The notes below the pieces were generated by a model. That model made no database searches, was not told where the DNA came from, and was given only the letters and a program-made list of their open reading frames with translations. This document shows, piece after piece, positions 1-8,254 of a stretch of DNA of 64,000 nt. The DNA is taken from contig NZ_JAJITC010000017.1 of NCBI RefSeq assembly GCF_020881035.1, forward strand, positions 62,001-126,000, in the 5' to 3' direction. A program made the translations under genes and the position numbers. The stretch's first letter is position 1, and each line of letters begins with the position of its first letter. The DNA is from Paraburkholderia translucens (GTDB lineage Bacteria > Pseudomonadota > Gammaproteobacteria > Burkholderiales > Burkholderiaceae).

Positions 1-1
1 C

Positions 2-244
2 ATCGCGTCGCGGCGGCTGCATTTCATCGGCTCGCTTGGCGTGATCGGCTGCCTCGCGATGGCGCTTGCCACGGGCGGCTGGCTGTGGTTGCCGGTGGCC
101 GTGGTCTGCGGCTATGGCTTCGCGTGGGTCGGCCATTTCTTCTTCGAAAAGAACAAGCCGGCCACCTTCCGTCATCCGTTTTACAGCCTGATGGGCGACT
201 GGGTGATGTTCAAGGACATCTGCGTGGGAAAGATTTCGTTGTAG
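2..244 (+). CDS. Mpo1-like / DUF962 membrane protein, C-terminal part
   Basis: The 5' end lies outside the window; the visible 80 codons are the C-terminal part. The stretch shows a hydrophobic segment (GCLAMALATGGWLWLPVAVV), then FAWVGHFFFEKNKPATF and HPFYSLMGDWVMF, the conserved His and Pro-Ala-Thr-Phe signature of the DUF962/Mpo1 family. Yeast Mpo1 is an Fe-dependent dioxygenase of 2-hydroxy fatty acids at the ER membrane. The bacterial members are small inner-membrane proteins of uncertain role, so only family membership is claimed. It ends 33 bases before the stop of the convergent BrkB-type gene. Confidence 0.8.
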   Translation: MASRRLHFIGSLGVIGCLAMALATGGWLWLPVAVVCGYGFAWVGHFFFEKNKPATFRHPFYSLMGDWVMFKDICVGKISL

Positions 245-253
245 TGCCGGCGG

Positions 254-273
254 GCGGCTCGCAGTCGAGCCGG
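254..273. terminator. short perfect hairpin between convergent genes
   Basis: CGGCTCG (255-261), loop CAGT, then CGAGCCG (266-272) form a 7-bp perfect stem in the gap between two convergently transcribed genes. No T-tract follows on either strand, so this may be a weak bidirectional terminator or only an mRNA 3' end structure. Confidence 0.35.
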
Positions 274-277
274 CTCC

Positions 278-1591
278 TCACGCCGGCTGGTGCGGCATCG
301 AAGCCGCCGCACGCTCGCCGTCTGCGGGTCGCGCCGCCCTCGCTGCCGCGCGCGACGCGAGCAACGCGGCGAGCGACACCTTCAGCTTGTCGTTGTCGAG
401 CGCGGCAAGCAGCATGCCGCCGTCCACGCGCGTGGAGTCGAGTTCGAGCTGATACGTGAGCTCCGCGCGATCGATCACGAACAGGTCGTACAGCCGCTGC
501 ACGCTCGCCTGCGCCGGGTTCGCGAGCAGCACGAAGTGCGGGCCCCCCTGGTTCTCCTCCAGCCGCGCGATCCACTCGATCTCTTCGAGCCGCTGCAGCA
601 GCATCTGCGTCGTATCCATGTCGCGGCGGAGCATGCGTGCGAGCTCGGGCATCGTGTAGCCGCGCCTGCCGGCCTCGCGCGCTTCGCACAGCCGCGCCAG
701 CAGTTCGAGCGAATCGAACAGATTGCTGCCATGGAACACGGGGCGATGAAACTGGCCGATGCGAATCGCCGGCAACGCCGACGCGATCATCGCGCCGGTC
801 AGCGTGATGAACCAGCACAGGTACATCCACAGCAGGAACAGCGGTACGGCCGCAAACGCGCCGTACACCGCCGTATACGTCGGAATCCGGCGCACGTAGT
901 AGCCGAAGCCGCGCTTGGCAAGTTCGAACGCGAGCGCGGCGATCACGCCGCCGACCACCGCGTCACGCCATGCGACGCGGCAGTTCGGCAAATAAACGTA
1001 AAGAATAGTGAACGCGAGCACGGTCAGCGGCAGCGTGGCGCCCGCGAGCGCCCATTCGATCAGCGGCGTGATGTGCTGCGCGGCGCTAAACGACATCGAC
1101 TGCGTGAACAGATATGACGAGATCGACAGGCTCACACCGATCAGGATCGGACCGAGCGTGATGATGGCCCAGTAGACGAGGATGCGCTGGGCCACGGGCC
1201 GAGCCTTGCGTACGCGCCAGATCACGTTGAACGCGGACTCGACGGTCATCATGGTCATTACCGCGGTGACGAACAGCACGATCATGCCGATCGTGGTCAG
1301 CCCCTTGGCCTTCGACGCGAACTGGTTCAGATACCTGAATATCTGATCGTTCAGTTGCGCCGGCATCAGGTGCTCGGCGAGAAAAAACTGCAGCGACGCC
1401 TGGAACGAACTGAAGATCGGAAACGCGGTGAACAGCGCAAACGCGACGGTGGCGAGCGGCACGAGCGCGAGCATCGTCGTGAACGTCAGGCTGCCCGCGA
1501 CCTGCGGAATCCGGTCCTCACCGATGCGTTGCGCGGCGAACTGCGCGAGCCGTTTGAGCGTGTCGAGATCAAAACGCACCCTTACCAGCAA
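278..1591 (-). CDS. YihY/virulence factor BrkB family inner-membrane protein
   Basis: A 437-residue protein with an N-terminal half of about six membrane segments (for example MLALVPLATVAFALFTAF and TTIGMIVLFVTAVMTMMTV) and the family-typical motif YVPNCRV-like YLPNCRVAWRDAVVGG near residue 208. The C-terminal ~150 residues are soluble and look winged-helix-like (LARMLRRDMDTTQMLLQRLEEIEWI), as in longer proteobacterial YihY proteins. The family was once misnamed RNase BN; its real function is not settled. The start is a TTG at 1591, chosen because GGAGG (1597-1601) lies five bases upstream. A GTG four codons inside is the alternative. Confidence 0.88.
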   Translation of the reverse strand: MLVRVRFDLDTLKRLAQFAAQRIGEDRIPQVAGSLTFTTMLALVPLATVAFALFTAFPIFSSFQASLQFFLAEHLMPAQLNDQIFRYLNQFASKAKGLTTIGMIVLFVTAVMTMMTVESAFNVIWRVRKARPVAQRILVYWAIITLGPILIGVSLSISSYLFTQSMSFSAAQHITPLIEWALAGATLPLTVLAFTILYVYLPNCRVAWRDAVVGGVIAALAFELAKRGFGYYVRRIPTYTAVYGAFAAVPLFLLWMYLCWFITLTGAMIASALPAIRIGQFHRPVFHGSNLFDSLELLARLCEAREAGRRGYTMPELARMLRRDMDTTQMLLQRLEEIEWIARLEENQGGPHFVLLANPAQASVQRLYDLFVIDRAELTYQLELDSTRVDGGMLLAALDNDKLKVSLAALLASRAAARAARPADGERAAASMPHQPA

Positions 1592-1705
1592 ACCTGCCTC
1601 CTTGATTCCTGAACTGCCCGACCTGGACTGCGGAAACCCGCGCCGCGTCTGGCCGAAGCACCCGGCCGAACGGCTGTGAGCGGCCTGTGCAACAGACCGA
1701 ACCCC

Positions 1706-1711
1706 TATAAT
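1706..1711 (+). promoter_or_regulatory. candidate -10 element TATAAT
   Basis: A consensus TATAAT sits 21 bases before the ATG at 1733. No good -35 hexamer is visible 17 bases upstream. If used, the mRNA leader would be only about 15 bases. Confidence 0.4.
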
Positions 1712-1732
1712 ACCCGTTCACCGATGAGGCTT

Positions 1733-2335
1733 ATGAAAGACATTCTCGTGCTTTATTACAGCCGTCACGGCGCCACACGCGAGCTCGCGCTGGCGATCGC
1801 GCACGGCGTCGACAGCGTCCCCGGCATGCAGGCGCGCGTGCGCACCGTGCCGGCGGTTTCCACGGTCTGCGAGGCGAGCGAGCCGGACATCCCCGCCGAA
1901 GGACCGCCGTACGTCGAACTGCGCGACCTCGAAGAATGCGCGGGCCTCGCCCTCGGCTCGCCGACCCGCTTCGGCAACATGGCGGCCGCGCTCAAATACT
2001 TTCTCGACGGCACTACGCCGCAGTGGCTGGCAGGCGCCCTCTCGGGCAAGCCGGCCTGCGTGTTCACGTCGACCGGCAGCCTGCACGGCGGCCAGGAATC
2101 CACGCTGCTGTCGATGATGCTGCCGCTGCTCCATCACGGCATGCTGATCGTCGGCATTCCGTACACCGAGAGCACGCTGTCCACCACGCAAACCGGCGGC
2201 ACGCCCTACGGCGCATCGCATTTCGCGCGCGCGGGCACGGCCGCTCAAGGCATCTCCACCGAAGAACGGACGCTTGCGATTGCGCTGGGTGCACGCGTCG
2301 CGCGCACGGCGGCGTCGATGTCCGAAAGACCGTGA
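1733..2335 (+). CDS. WrbA-like flavodoxin-fold NAD(P)H:quinone oxidoreductase
   Basis: A 200-residue flavodoxin-like protein. The FMN phosphate loop is visible right at the N-terminus (YYSRHGATRELA, residues ~7-18). The second signature GSPTRFGNMAAALKYFLDG and the third FTSTGSLHGGQESTLLSM are those of WrbA-type quinone reductases, which perform two-electron quinone reduction in the cytoplasm. The start at ATG 1733 is preferred over 1724 because GAGG at 1725-1728 is correctly spaced. Ten bases after its stop comes the GTG of the DUF2069 gene, so the two are probably co-transcribed. Confidence 0.88.
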   Translation: MKDILVLYYSRHGATRELALAIAHGVDSVPGMQARVRTVPAVSTVCEASEPDIPAEGPPYVELRDLEECAGLALGSPTRFGNMAAALKYFLDGTTPQWLAGALSGKPACVFTSTGSLHGGQESTLLSMMLPLLHHGMLIVGIPYTESTLSTTQTGGTPYGASHFARAGTAAQGISTEERTLAIALGARVARTAASMSERP

Positions 2336-2345
2336 GCGCAAAGCC

Positions 2346-2840
2346 GTGAACGAGCCGGACCGCCCATCGACCGAACGCAATGCAGCGAGTCCAGCGAAGC
2401 ACGCGGGCGCATCGGCCTTCGCCACCGTCGCGCCCGTGCACCCCAAAACCGCCGCCGCGCTCGTCGCCGCTTTCACGCTCGTCGCGATGATCGTGCTGGC
2501 CGTCGCATGGGAATGGTGGCTCGCGCCGTTGCGGCCCGGCGGCTCGCTGCTCGTGCTGAAGGCCTTGCCGCTACTCTCCGCGTTGCCGGGCGTATGGCGA
2601 CGCCGGCTTTATACGATGCAATGGGCGTCGATGCTGATCCTGCTGTATTTCGCCGAAGGCGTCGTACGCGGCTGGAGCGATCACGGCTCGAGCGCGCGGC
2701 TCGCCTGGCTGCAAGCGGCGCTTGCCGTGATCTTCTTTGCCTGTACGCTCGCGTATGTCGGGCCGTTCAAGCGTGCGGCCAGACTGGCCGCAAAACGGGC
2801 CGCAAAACAGACCTCGAGCGAACCGCCCCCGCCCGCCTGA
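2346..2840 (+). CDS. DUF2069 inner-membrane protein
   Basis: A 164-residue protein with an unstructured, charged N-terminus (~45 residues) and then three or four membrane segments (ALVAAFTLVAMIVLAVAW, LLVLKALPLLSALPGV, MQWASMLILLYFAEGVV, LQAALAVIFFACTLAYVG). The short-loop arrangement with KALPLLSALPGVWRRRLYTMQW is characteristic of DUF2069. Start taken as GTG 2346; no ATG fits in this frame. It commonly follows a wrbA-like gene in Burkholderiaceae. Function unknown. Confidence 0.8.
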   Translation: MNEPDRPSTERNAASPAKHAGASAFATVAPVHPKTAAALVAAFTLVAMIVLAVAWEWWLAPLRPGGSLLVLKALPLLSALPGVWRRRLYTMQWASMLILLYFAEGVVRGWSDHGSSARLAWLQAALAVIFFACTLAYVGPFKRAARLAAKRAAKQTSSEPPPPA

Positions 2841-2889
2841 CGCCCACGCCTCACGACGCTGCACGTCCTTACACCGTCAACCGCTCCTC

Positions 2890-4308
2890 ATGACCCAATC
2901 CGCTTTCCTCGCCGCCTGCCGTGACGCCATCGGCGCGGCCCACGTACTGACCGACCCGCACGACACCGCGCCTTATCTGACCGACTGGCGCCGCCGCTAC
3001 ACCGGCGCGGCCTGTGCGGTGCTGTGCCCGGCCACGTCGGCCGAAGCCGCCGCCCTCGTCAAGCTCGCGGTCAAGCATCGCGTCGCGCTGGTGCCGCAGG
3101 GCGGCAACACCGGACTCGCGGGCGGCGCCACGCCCGATGCGAGCGGCGCGCAGGCGGTCATCAGCCTGCGCCGCCTGAATCGCGTACGCGAGATCGATCC
3201 GCACAACAACACGATCACCGTCGAAGCGGGCGTGATCCTCGCCGACGTGCAGAAGCACGCCGAAGCGGCCGGCCGGCTGTTTGCGCTGAGCCTCGCGGCC
3301 GAAGGCAGCTGCACGATCGGCGGCAATCTGTCGACCAACGCGGGCGGCACCGGCGTACTGCGCTACGGCAACGCGCGCGAGCTATGCCTCGGCCTCGAAG
3401 TGGTGACGCCGCAAGGCGAGCTGTGGGACGGCCTGCGCGGGCTGCGCAAGGACAACACCGGCTACGATCTGCGCGACCTGTTCATTGGCGCGGAAGGCAC
3501 GCTCGGCCTGATCACAGCGGCGGTGCTGAAGCTGCATCCGCAGCCGGCCGCGCGCGTCACCGCGCTGGCCGCGCTCGCGTCGCCGCATGCGGCGCTCGAT
3601 TTTCTGGCGCTCGCGCAACGCGTAGCCGGCCCGCTCCTGACGGGCTTCGAGCTGATGTCGGATTTTTGCCTGCGCCTCGTCGTCCGGCATTTCGAACAGA
3701 TGCGCTACCCGTTCGCCGAGCCGCATGCGCAGGTCGTGCTGCTCGAACTGTCGGACAGCGAAAGCGAACAGCACGCGCGCACGTTGTTCGAGGGGCTGAT
3801 GGAAACCGCGCTCGAGCAGGGCCTCGTGGAAGACGCCGTGGTCGCGGAGAACCTCGCGCAGTCGCGCGCGTTCTGGAATCTGCGCGAGCACATTCCGCTC
3901 GCGCAGGCCGAGGAAGGGCTGAACATCAAGCACGACGTCGCGGTGCCGATCTCACGCATCGGCCACTTCATCGAGACGACCGACGCCGCGATCGCGCAAG
4001 CCGCGCCGGGTGCGCGCATGGTCACGTTCGGCCATCTCGGCGACGGCAATCTGCACTACAACGTGCAGGCGCCCGAGGGCGTCGATGCGCAGGCGTTCTT
4101 GCGGCAGTACCAAAGCTCCATCAACCGGATCGTCTACGACAGCGCGAACGCGCATCGCGGCAGCATCAGCGCGGAACACGGGCTGGGCCAACTGAAGGTC
4201 GACGAAGCCGCGCACTACAAACAGGACGTCGAAGTGCGCTTGATGCGCGCGATCAAAAAGGCGCTCGATCCGCTGAACCTGATGAACCCCGGCAAGGTGC
4301 TACGCTAA
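2890..4308 (+). CDS. FAD-linked oxidase / D-2-hydroxyacid dehydrogenase (GlcD/D2HGDH-like)
   Basis: A 472-residue flavoprotein. The N-terminal PCMH-type FAD domain has the pyrophosphate loop VPQGGNTGLAGGATPD (residues ~72-87) and the second FAD segment GGNLSTNAGGTGVLRYGN. The C-terminal FAD-oxidase domain ends with the metal/substrate signature HLGDGNLHYNV and SISAEHGLGQLK. This is the architecture of D-lactate, glycolate (GlcD) and D-2-hydroxyglutarate dehydrogenases, which pass electrons to the quinone pool or an ETF; the exact substrate cannot be read from sequence. Start at ATG 2890, where the conserved N-terminus begins. Same orientation as the two genes upstream. Confidence 0.85.
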   Translation: MTQSAFLAACRDAIGAAHVLTDPHDTAPYLTDWRRRYTGAACAVLCPATSAEAAALVKLAVKHRVALVPQGGNTGLAGGATPDASGAQAVISLRRLNRVREIDPHNNTITVEAGVILADVQKHAEAAGRLFALSLAAEGSCTIGGNLSTNAGGTGVLRYGNARELCLGLEVVTPQGELWDGLRGLRKDNTGYDLRDLFIGAEGTLGLITAAVLKLHPQPAARVTALAALASPHAALDFLALAQRVAGPLLTGFELMSDFCLRLVVRHFEQMRYPFAEPHAQVVLLELSDSESEQHARTLFEGLMETALEQGLVEDAVVAENLAQSRAFWNLREHIPLAQAEEGLNIKHDVAVPISRIGHFIETTDAAIAQAAPGARMVTFGHLGDGNLHYNVQAPEGVDAQAFLRQYQSSINRIVYDSANAHRGSISAEHGLGQLKVDEAAHYKQDVEVRLMRAIKKALDPLNLMNPGKVLR

Positions 4309-4360
4309 ATTCTGAAGCCTGCGCGCGCCGGCGCGCAGGCGTTTCTCAGGAGTCGCGTCC

Positions 4361-5167
4361 GTGAAAATTCGCGTGCTGTCCGATCTGCATCTGGAAAACG
4401 ATGAGCCCGAACTGATCCCTCACGCGTCGGCGGATCTGGTCGTGCTGGCCGGCGACATTCACAATCATGCGGCCGGCCCCCGCTGGGCCGCGCAGGCCTT
4501 CGACGACGCGGTGCCGGTCGTCTACGTCCCGGGCAATCACGAGTACTACGACGGAGAGTTCGGCGCGCTGGAGAGCGCCATGCTCGACGCGGCCGCGCAG
4601 GTCGACAACGTGCACGTCCTGAACAACGCGACGCTCGTCGATCCGCAAGGCCGCTGGCGCGTGCTCGGCACGACGTTGTGGACCGATTTCGCGCTGTACG
4701 GCGCGACACCCGAGGCAATCGAGGAATCGATCGATGCCGCGCGCCGCGTCATGCTCGATTACCGGGGGCTGATCCAGATGACCTGGCCGCACGACCCGCA
4801 CGACGCCGCGCGCGACTTCACACCCGCCGATTCGCTCTCGCTGCACCGGCATGCGCGCGCATGGCTCGAAAGCGAGCTTGCCAGGCCGTTTGCCGGCCAC
4901 ACCATCGTTGTCACGCATCACGCGCCGCATCGGCTGAGTCTGGCCGGGCGCTATGCCGAGGACCGCGTGTCGGCGGGCTTCGTCAATCATCTGCCGGAAC
5001 TCGTGCGCGCGCCGGTTGCGTTATGGATTCATGGCCACACGCATACGTCGTTCGACTACGAGGTGAACGGCACGCGCGTCGTGTGCAATCCGCGCGGCTA
5101 TTTCGACCGGCGCGCGCGCCAGTGGGAAAATCCGCAATTTGAGTGGGACAAGGTTGTCGAGATCTAG
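4361..5167 (+). CDS. calcineurin-like metallophosphoesterase
   Basis: A 268-residue cytoplasmic phosphoesterase with every metal-binding block in order: SDLHLE (residues 7-12), LAGDIHN, YVPGNHEYY, VVTHHAPH and WIHGHTHTSFDY near the C-terminus. These coordinate two metal ions in the family. Substrate unknown. The start is GTG 4361, supported by AGGAG (4348-4352) eight bases upstream. It follows the FAD oxidase by 52 bases. Confidence 0.88.
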   Translation: MKIRVLSDLHLENDEPELIPHASADLVVLAGDIHNHAAGPRWAAQAFDDAVPVVYVPGNHEYYDGEFGALESAMLDAAAQVDNVHVLNNATLVDPQGRWRVLGTTLWTDFALYGATPEAIEESIDAARRVMLDYRGLIQMTWPHDPHDAARDFTPADSLSLHRHARAWLESELARPFAGHTIVVTHHAPHRLSLAGRYAEDRVSAGFVNHLPELVRAPVALWIHGHTHTSFDYEVNGTRVVCNPRGYFDRRARQWENPQFEWDKVVEI

Positions 5168-5202
5168 CGGGCGCCTGCGTGGCATCGACCCGCTGGCGCT
5201 TC

Positions 5203-5355
5203 TCACCGCTCGCGCCGCGGCAAATCCTTTGACTCGACCTTGACCGGCACGAGTTGCGGCTGCTGTTCGCGCAGGCGGCGCAGCAGGTCGCGCGACGCCG
5301 CGGCGCCGATCAGTCCAAACATGACGGCCATGCCGATCATCAGGTGCGTATCCAT
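5203..5355 (-). CDS. small single-span membrane protein (50 aa), hypothetical
   Basis: Fifty codons encoding an N-terminal hydrophobic helix (LMIGMAVMFGLIGAAAS) followed by a basic, charged tail (RDLLRRLREQ and KVESKDLPRRER). An AAGGA precedes the ATG at 5355 by about 10 bases, and the codon usage is the host pattern. I do not recognise a family. A longer in-frame start at 5535 exists but adds an arginine-rich, non-protein-like stretch, so I reject it. Confidence 0.55.
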   Translation of the reverse strand: MDTHLMIGMAVMFGLIGAAASRDLLRRLREQQPQLVPVKVESKDLPRRER

Positions 5356-5553
5356 GGATGTGTCGTCCTTCAGGGGTTGCGAGGTGCCGAACGGCGGCGA
5401 ATCCAGCGCGCCCGGCTCAGAGCGGCGGCGCGTGAGCGACACGTTAGCAAATCGACTGCGCGCGAGAAGTAAAGAAATGTTGCGACGCGTGGCGTGTGTA
5501 ACCGGCTGTCGCGCCACGCGCCAACCGGACGTCAAGACATGGCGAGCGCGCGC

Positions 5554-6492
5554 TCACGTCCGCGCGAACTGCCGCAACTCCGCCTGATCCGCCGCCAGCG
5601 TGGAAGGCAACTCGTCGCGCAGGAATTCGACCCACGTGCGGATCTTCGCATCCAGATACTGCCGCGACGGATACAGCGCATACAGATTCATCTGCTGCGA
5701 TGTGTACTCGGGCAGCAGCCACACCAGTTCGCCGCTGCGCAAACCGCTGATCGCCGAGTAAATCGGAATCAGCGCCACGCCCATGCCCTCCGAGACGGCC
5801 ACGGCCATCGCCTCGGCGACGTTCACCTTGAAGCTCGCCGAGCCGAGCGGCACCGTCTCCTCGCCGCGCGGGCCTTCGAAGGTCCATTTGTCCGGCGGAT
5901 ACACCGGCGTGACCATCTGCAGGCAGGTGTGCTGCGCGAGATCCGCGGGCGTTTGCGGCACGCCGTGCCGCTCGAGGTAGGCCGGCGACGCGCACGCAAT
6001 GCTGAACGCGCTGCCGATGCGCTGCGATACGAGCCCCGAATCCGACAGGCCGGTCGCAAGCGTCAGCGACACGTCGAAGCCTTCGTCGAGCAGATCGGGC
6101 ATGCGCTGCGCGAGCGTCAATTCGATATGGACGTCCGGGTAGCGCTGCTGATATCGGCCCACGGCCGGCACCACATAGTGCTGCCCGAAACTCGTCATCG
6201 CGTGGACCTTGAGCTTGCCGGACGGACGCGCGTGCGCGTCGCTCGCCTCGGCCTCCGCCTGATCCACGTACGCGAGTATCTGCTCGCAGCGCTGCAGATA
6301 GCGCTCCCCAGCCTCGGTCAACGCGATGCGGCGCGTGGTCCGGTTCAGGAGCCGGGTGCGCAGATGCGCTTCCAGATCGGAAACCGCGCGCGACGCATAG
6401 GCCGTCGTCGTATTCAGATGTTGCGCGGCGCCCGTGAAGCTGCCTGCTTCGACGACGCGGACGAAGACGCGCATGTTTTGAAGCGTATCCAT
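5554..6492 (-). CDS. LysR-family transcriptional regulator of the adjacent efflux operon
   Basis: A 312-residue LysR regulator. The N-terminal winged helix is clear (VEAGSFTGAAQHLNTTTAYASRAVSDLEAHL, here quoted in parts: GSFTGAAQHLN and AVSDLEAHLRTRLLNR). The effector domain contains LKVHAMTSFGQHYVVP and WTFEGPRGEETV. It is divergent from the OMF/FUSC/DUF1656/HlyD operon across a 155-bp gap, the arrangement of AaeR and the E. coli aaeXAB genes, so it probably activates that operon in response to an aromatic acid or similar compound (inference). Confidence 0.9.
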   Translation of the reverse strand: MDTLQNMRVFVRVVEAGSFTGAAQHLNTTTAYASRAVSDLEAHLRTRLLNRTTRRIALTEAGERYLQRCEQILAYVDQAEAEASDAHARPSGKLKVHAMTSFGQHYVVPAVGRYQQRYPDVHIELTLAQRMPDLLDEGFDVSLTLATGLSDSGLVSQRIGSAFSIACASPAYLERHGVPQTPADLAQHTCLQMVTPVYPPDKWTFEGPRGEETVPLGSASFKVNVAEAMAVAVSEGMGVALIPIYSAISGLRSGELVWLLPEYTSQQMNLYALYPSRQYLDAKIRTWVEFLRDELPSTLAADQAELRQFART

Positions 6493-6516
6493 ACCTATCC
6501 CTAGAAATCGGCAGCG

Positions 6517-6536
6517 ATTGTTACACGATCAGCAAT
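6517..6536. promoter_or_regulatory. candidate LysR-type T-N11-A box
   Basis: ATTG (6517-6520) and CAAT (6533-6536) form an imperfect dyad with T6519-N11-A6531, the usual LysR-box form. It lies 25 bases before the LysR start and about 110 bases before the efflux gene start. Only position and symmetry support it. Confidence 0.4.
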
Positions 6537-6647
6537 GGCGATTATCTCATGTATCGCAAAAATGCCTTACATCTTTACCAGTTATTCCCCAATCGATCGA
6601 AAAATATAATTGCGCACCAGCGTCTATAGTCAAATTTGGAGGAAATC

Positions 6648-8246
6648 GTGCAGTCTCCGGTACCCAAGGGGATCGCCGCAGCCGCGGTTCTTACGATCCT
6701 ATTAACAATGGCCGGATGCGCAAGTACCGGAGGCGTCGCACCGCAATCGCGGACGATCAATCCTTCGTCGCTCGACGCGGGCAACGCGATCCGCGCCGCC
6801 AACGCCGATGCGCAATGGCCCGCCGCCGACTGGTGGCGCGCCTATGACGATCCGCAGCTGAACCAGTGGATCGCCGATGCGCAGGCCGGCAATCCGAGTC
6901 TCGCAGTCGCGCAGGCGCGCGTGCGCGAGGCGGCGTCGATGGCCGGCGTCGCGCGCGCGGCGCTTGCGCCGCAAGTCAACGGCAGCCTGTCGATCGAGCG
7001 CAAGCAGTGGCCCGACAACGTGTTCTATGGTCCCGGTCCGCTCGCGGGCGAGCAGTCGTGGAACAACACCGGCACGCTCGGCCTCGCGTACCACCTCGAT
7101 TTCTGGGGCAAGGACAGGAACGCCGCCGAGCGCGCGCTCGACCTCGCGCACGCGAGCGCCGCGGATGCCCGCGCCGCGCAGCTCGAACTGCAGGCGAACG
7201 TCGTGCGCACCTATATCGAGATGTCGATGAACTACGCGTTGCTCGACATCGCGAAGGCCACGCTGCAGCAACAGCAGCAGATCGTCGATCTCTCGAACCG
7301 GCGCCTGAAGGGCGGCATCGGCACGCAGCTCGAAGTGAGCCAGGCCGAAACGCCGCTGCCCGAGTACGAGCGCCAGATCGACGCCATCGAGGAAAAGATC
7401 GCGCTCGGCCGCAACCAGTTGGCCGCGCTCGCGGGCAAGGGTCCGGGCGCCGGCGACGCGATCCGGCGCCCGACGCTGTCGCTCGCCGCACCGGCCGGTC
7501 TGCCGGCCGCGCTGCCCGCCGAGTTGATCGGCCACCGCCCGGACGTGGTCGCGGCGCGCTGGACCGTCGCCGCGCAGGCGCGCGGCATCGACGTCGCGAA
7601 GGCCGGGTTCTACCCGGATATCAACCTGCTCGCCTCGATCGGCGGCTATGCGGCGATGGGGCCGCTGTTCCAGTTCCTGAAGAATCCATCGCATAGCTGG
7701 AGCGTGGGTCCGGCGCTGACGCTGCCGATCTTCGACGGCGGTCGGCTGCGCTCGCAGCTCGGCGCGGCGTCGGCGGGCTACGACGAGGCGGTCGAGCGCT
7801 ACAACCAGTCGATCGTAGGTGCGCTCAAGGACATCTCCGACCAGGTGATCCGCATTCGTTCGCTGAGCACCCAGGCCGACGACGCCGATCGCTCGGTCGC
7901 CGCCGCGCGCAAGAACTTCGAGCTGTCGCGCGAAGGCTACCGGCGCGGCTTGACCGACTATCTGAACGTGCTGGTCGCGCAAAACCAGTTGCTGCGCGCG
8001 CAGGAAGTCGTCGCGAAGGTGCAGGCCGAGCGCCTCGGCGCGCATGCGTCGCTGATGACGGCGCTCGGCGGCGGACTCGATGATCCCGCCAACGGCCCGC
8101 AAGCCAACGAAACGTTGCCGGCGCATGGCAAGGGCAGGAACGGTGCGGCGCCTGGCGATGCGGCGAAGGCGGAGGCGAACGCGAACTCCGGCACCGTCGC
8201 CGCCATCAGCGCCTCGCCCGCCCCGAACGCGCCGGCGGCCGAGTAA
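6648..8246 (+). CDS. RND-type outer-membrane factor lipoprotein (NodT/OprM family)
   Basis: A 532-residue TolC-like channel. The N-terminal lipoprotein signal ends at LTMAGC, so the mature Cys would be acylated and anchored in the outer membrane. Two OEP repeats follow, with the family phrases WWRAYDDPQLNQWIADA, LDFWGKDRNAAERA and YNQSIVGALKDISDQVIRIRSL, and LIGHRPDVVAARW at the repeat junction. Start is GTG 6648, with GGAGG (6638-6642) five bases upstream. The last ~45 residues are an Ala/Pro-rich tail not needed for the channel. It is the first gene of the efflux operon; FUSC begins eight bases after its stop. Confidence 0.93.
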   Translation: MQSPVPKGIAAAAVLTILLTMAGCASTGGVAPQSRTINPSSLDAGNAIRAANADAQWPAADWWRAYDDPQLNQWIADAQAGNPSLAVAQARVREAASMAGVARAALAPQVNGSLSIERKQWPDNVFYGPGPLAGEQSWNNTGTLGLAYHLDFWGKDRNAAERALDLAHASAADARAAQLELQANVVRTYIEMSMNYALLDIAKATLQQQQQIVDLSNRRLKGGIGTQLEVSQAETPLPEYERQIDAIEEKIALGRNQLAALAGKGPGAGDAIRRPTLSLAAPAGLPAALPAELIGHRPDVVAARWTVAAQARGIDVAKAGFYPDINLLASIGGYAAMGPLFQFLKNPSHSWSVGPALTLPIFDGGRLRSQLGAASAGYDEAVERYNQSIVGALKDISDQVIRIRSLSTQADDADRSVAAARKNFELSREGYRRGLTDYLNVLVAQNQLLRAQEVVAKVQAERLGAHASLMTALGGGLDDPANGPQANETLPAHGKGRNGAAPGDAAKAEANANSGTVAAISASPAPNAPAAE

Positions 8247-8254
8247 GGAAAGTC

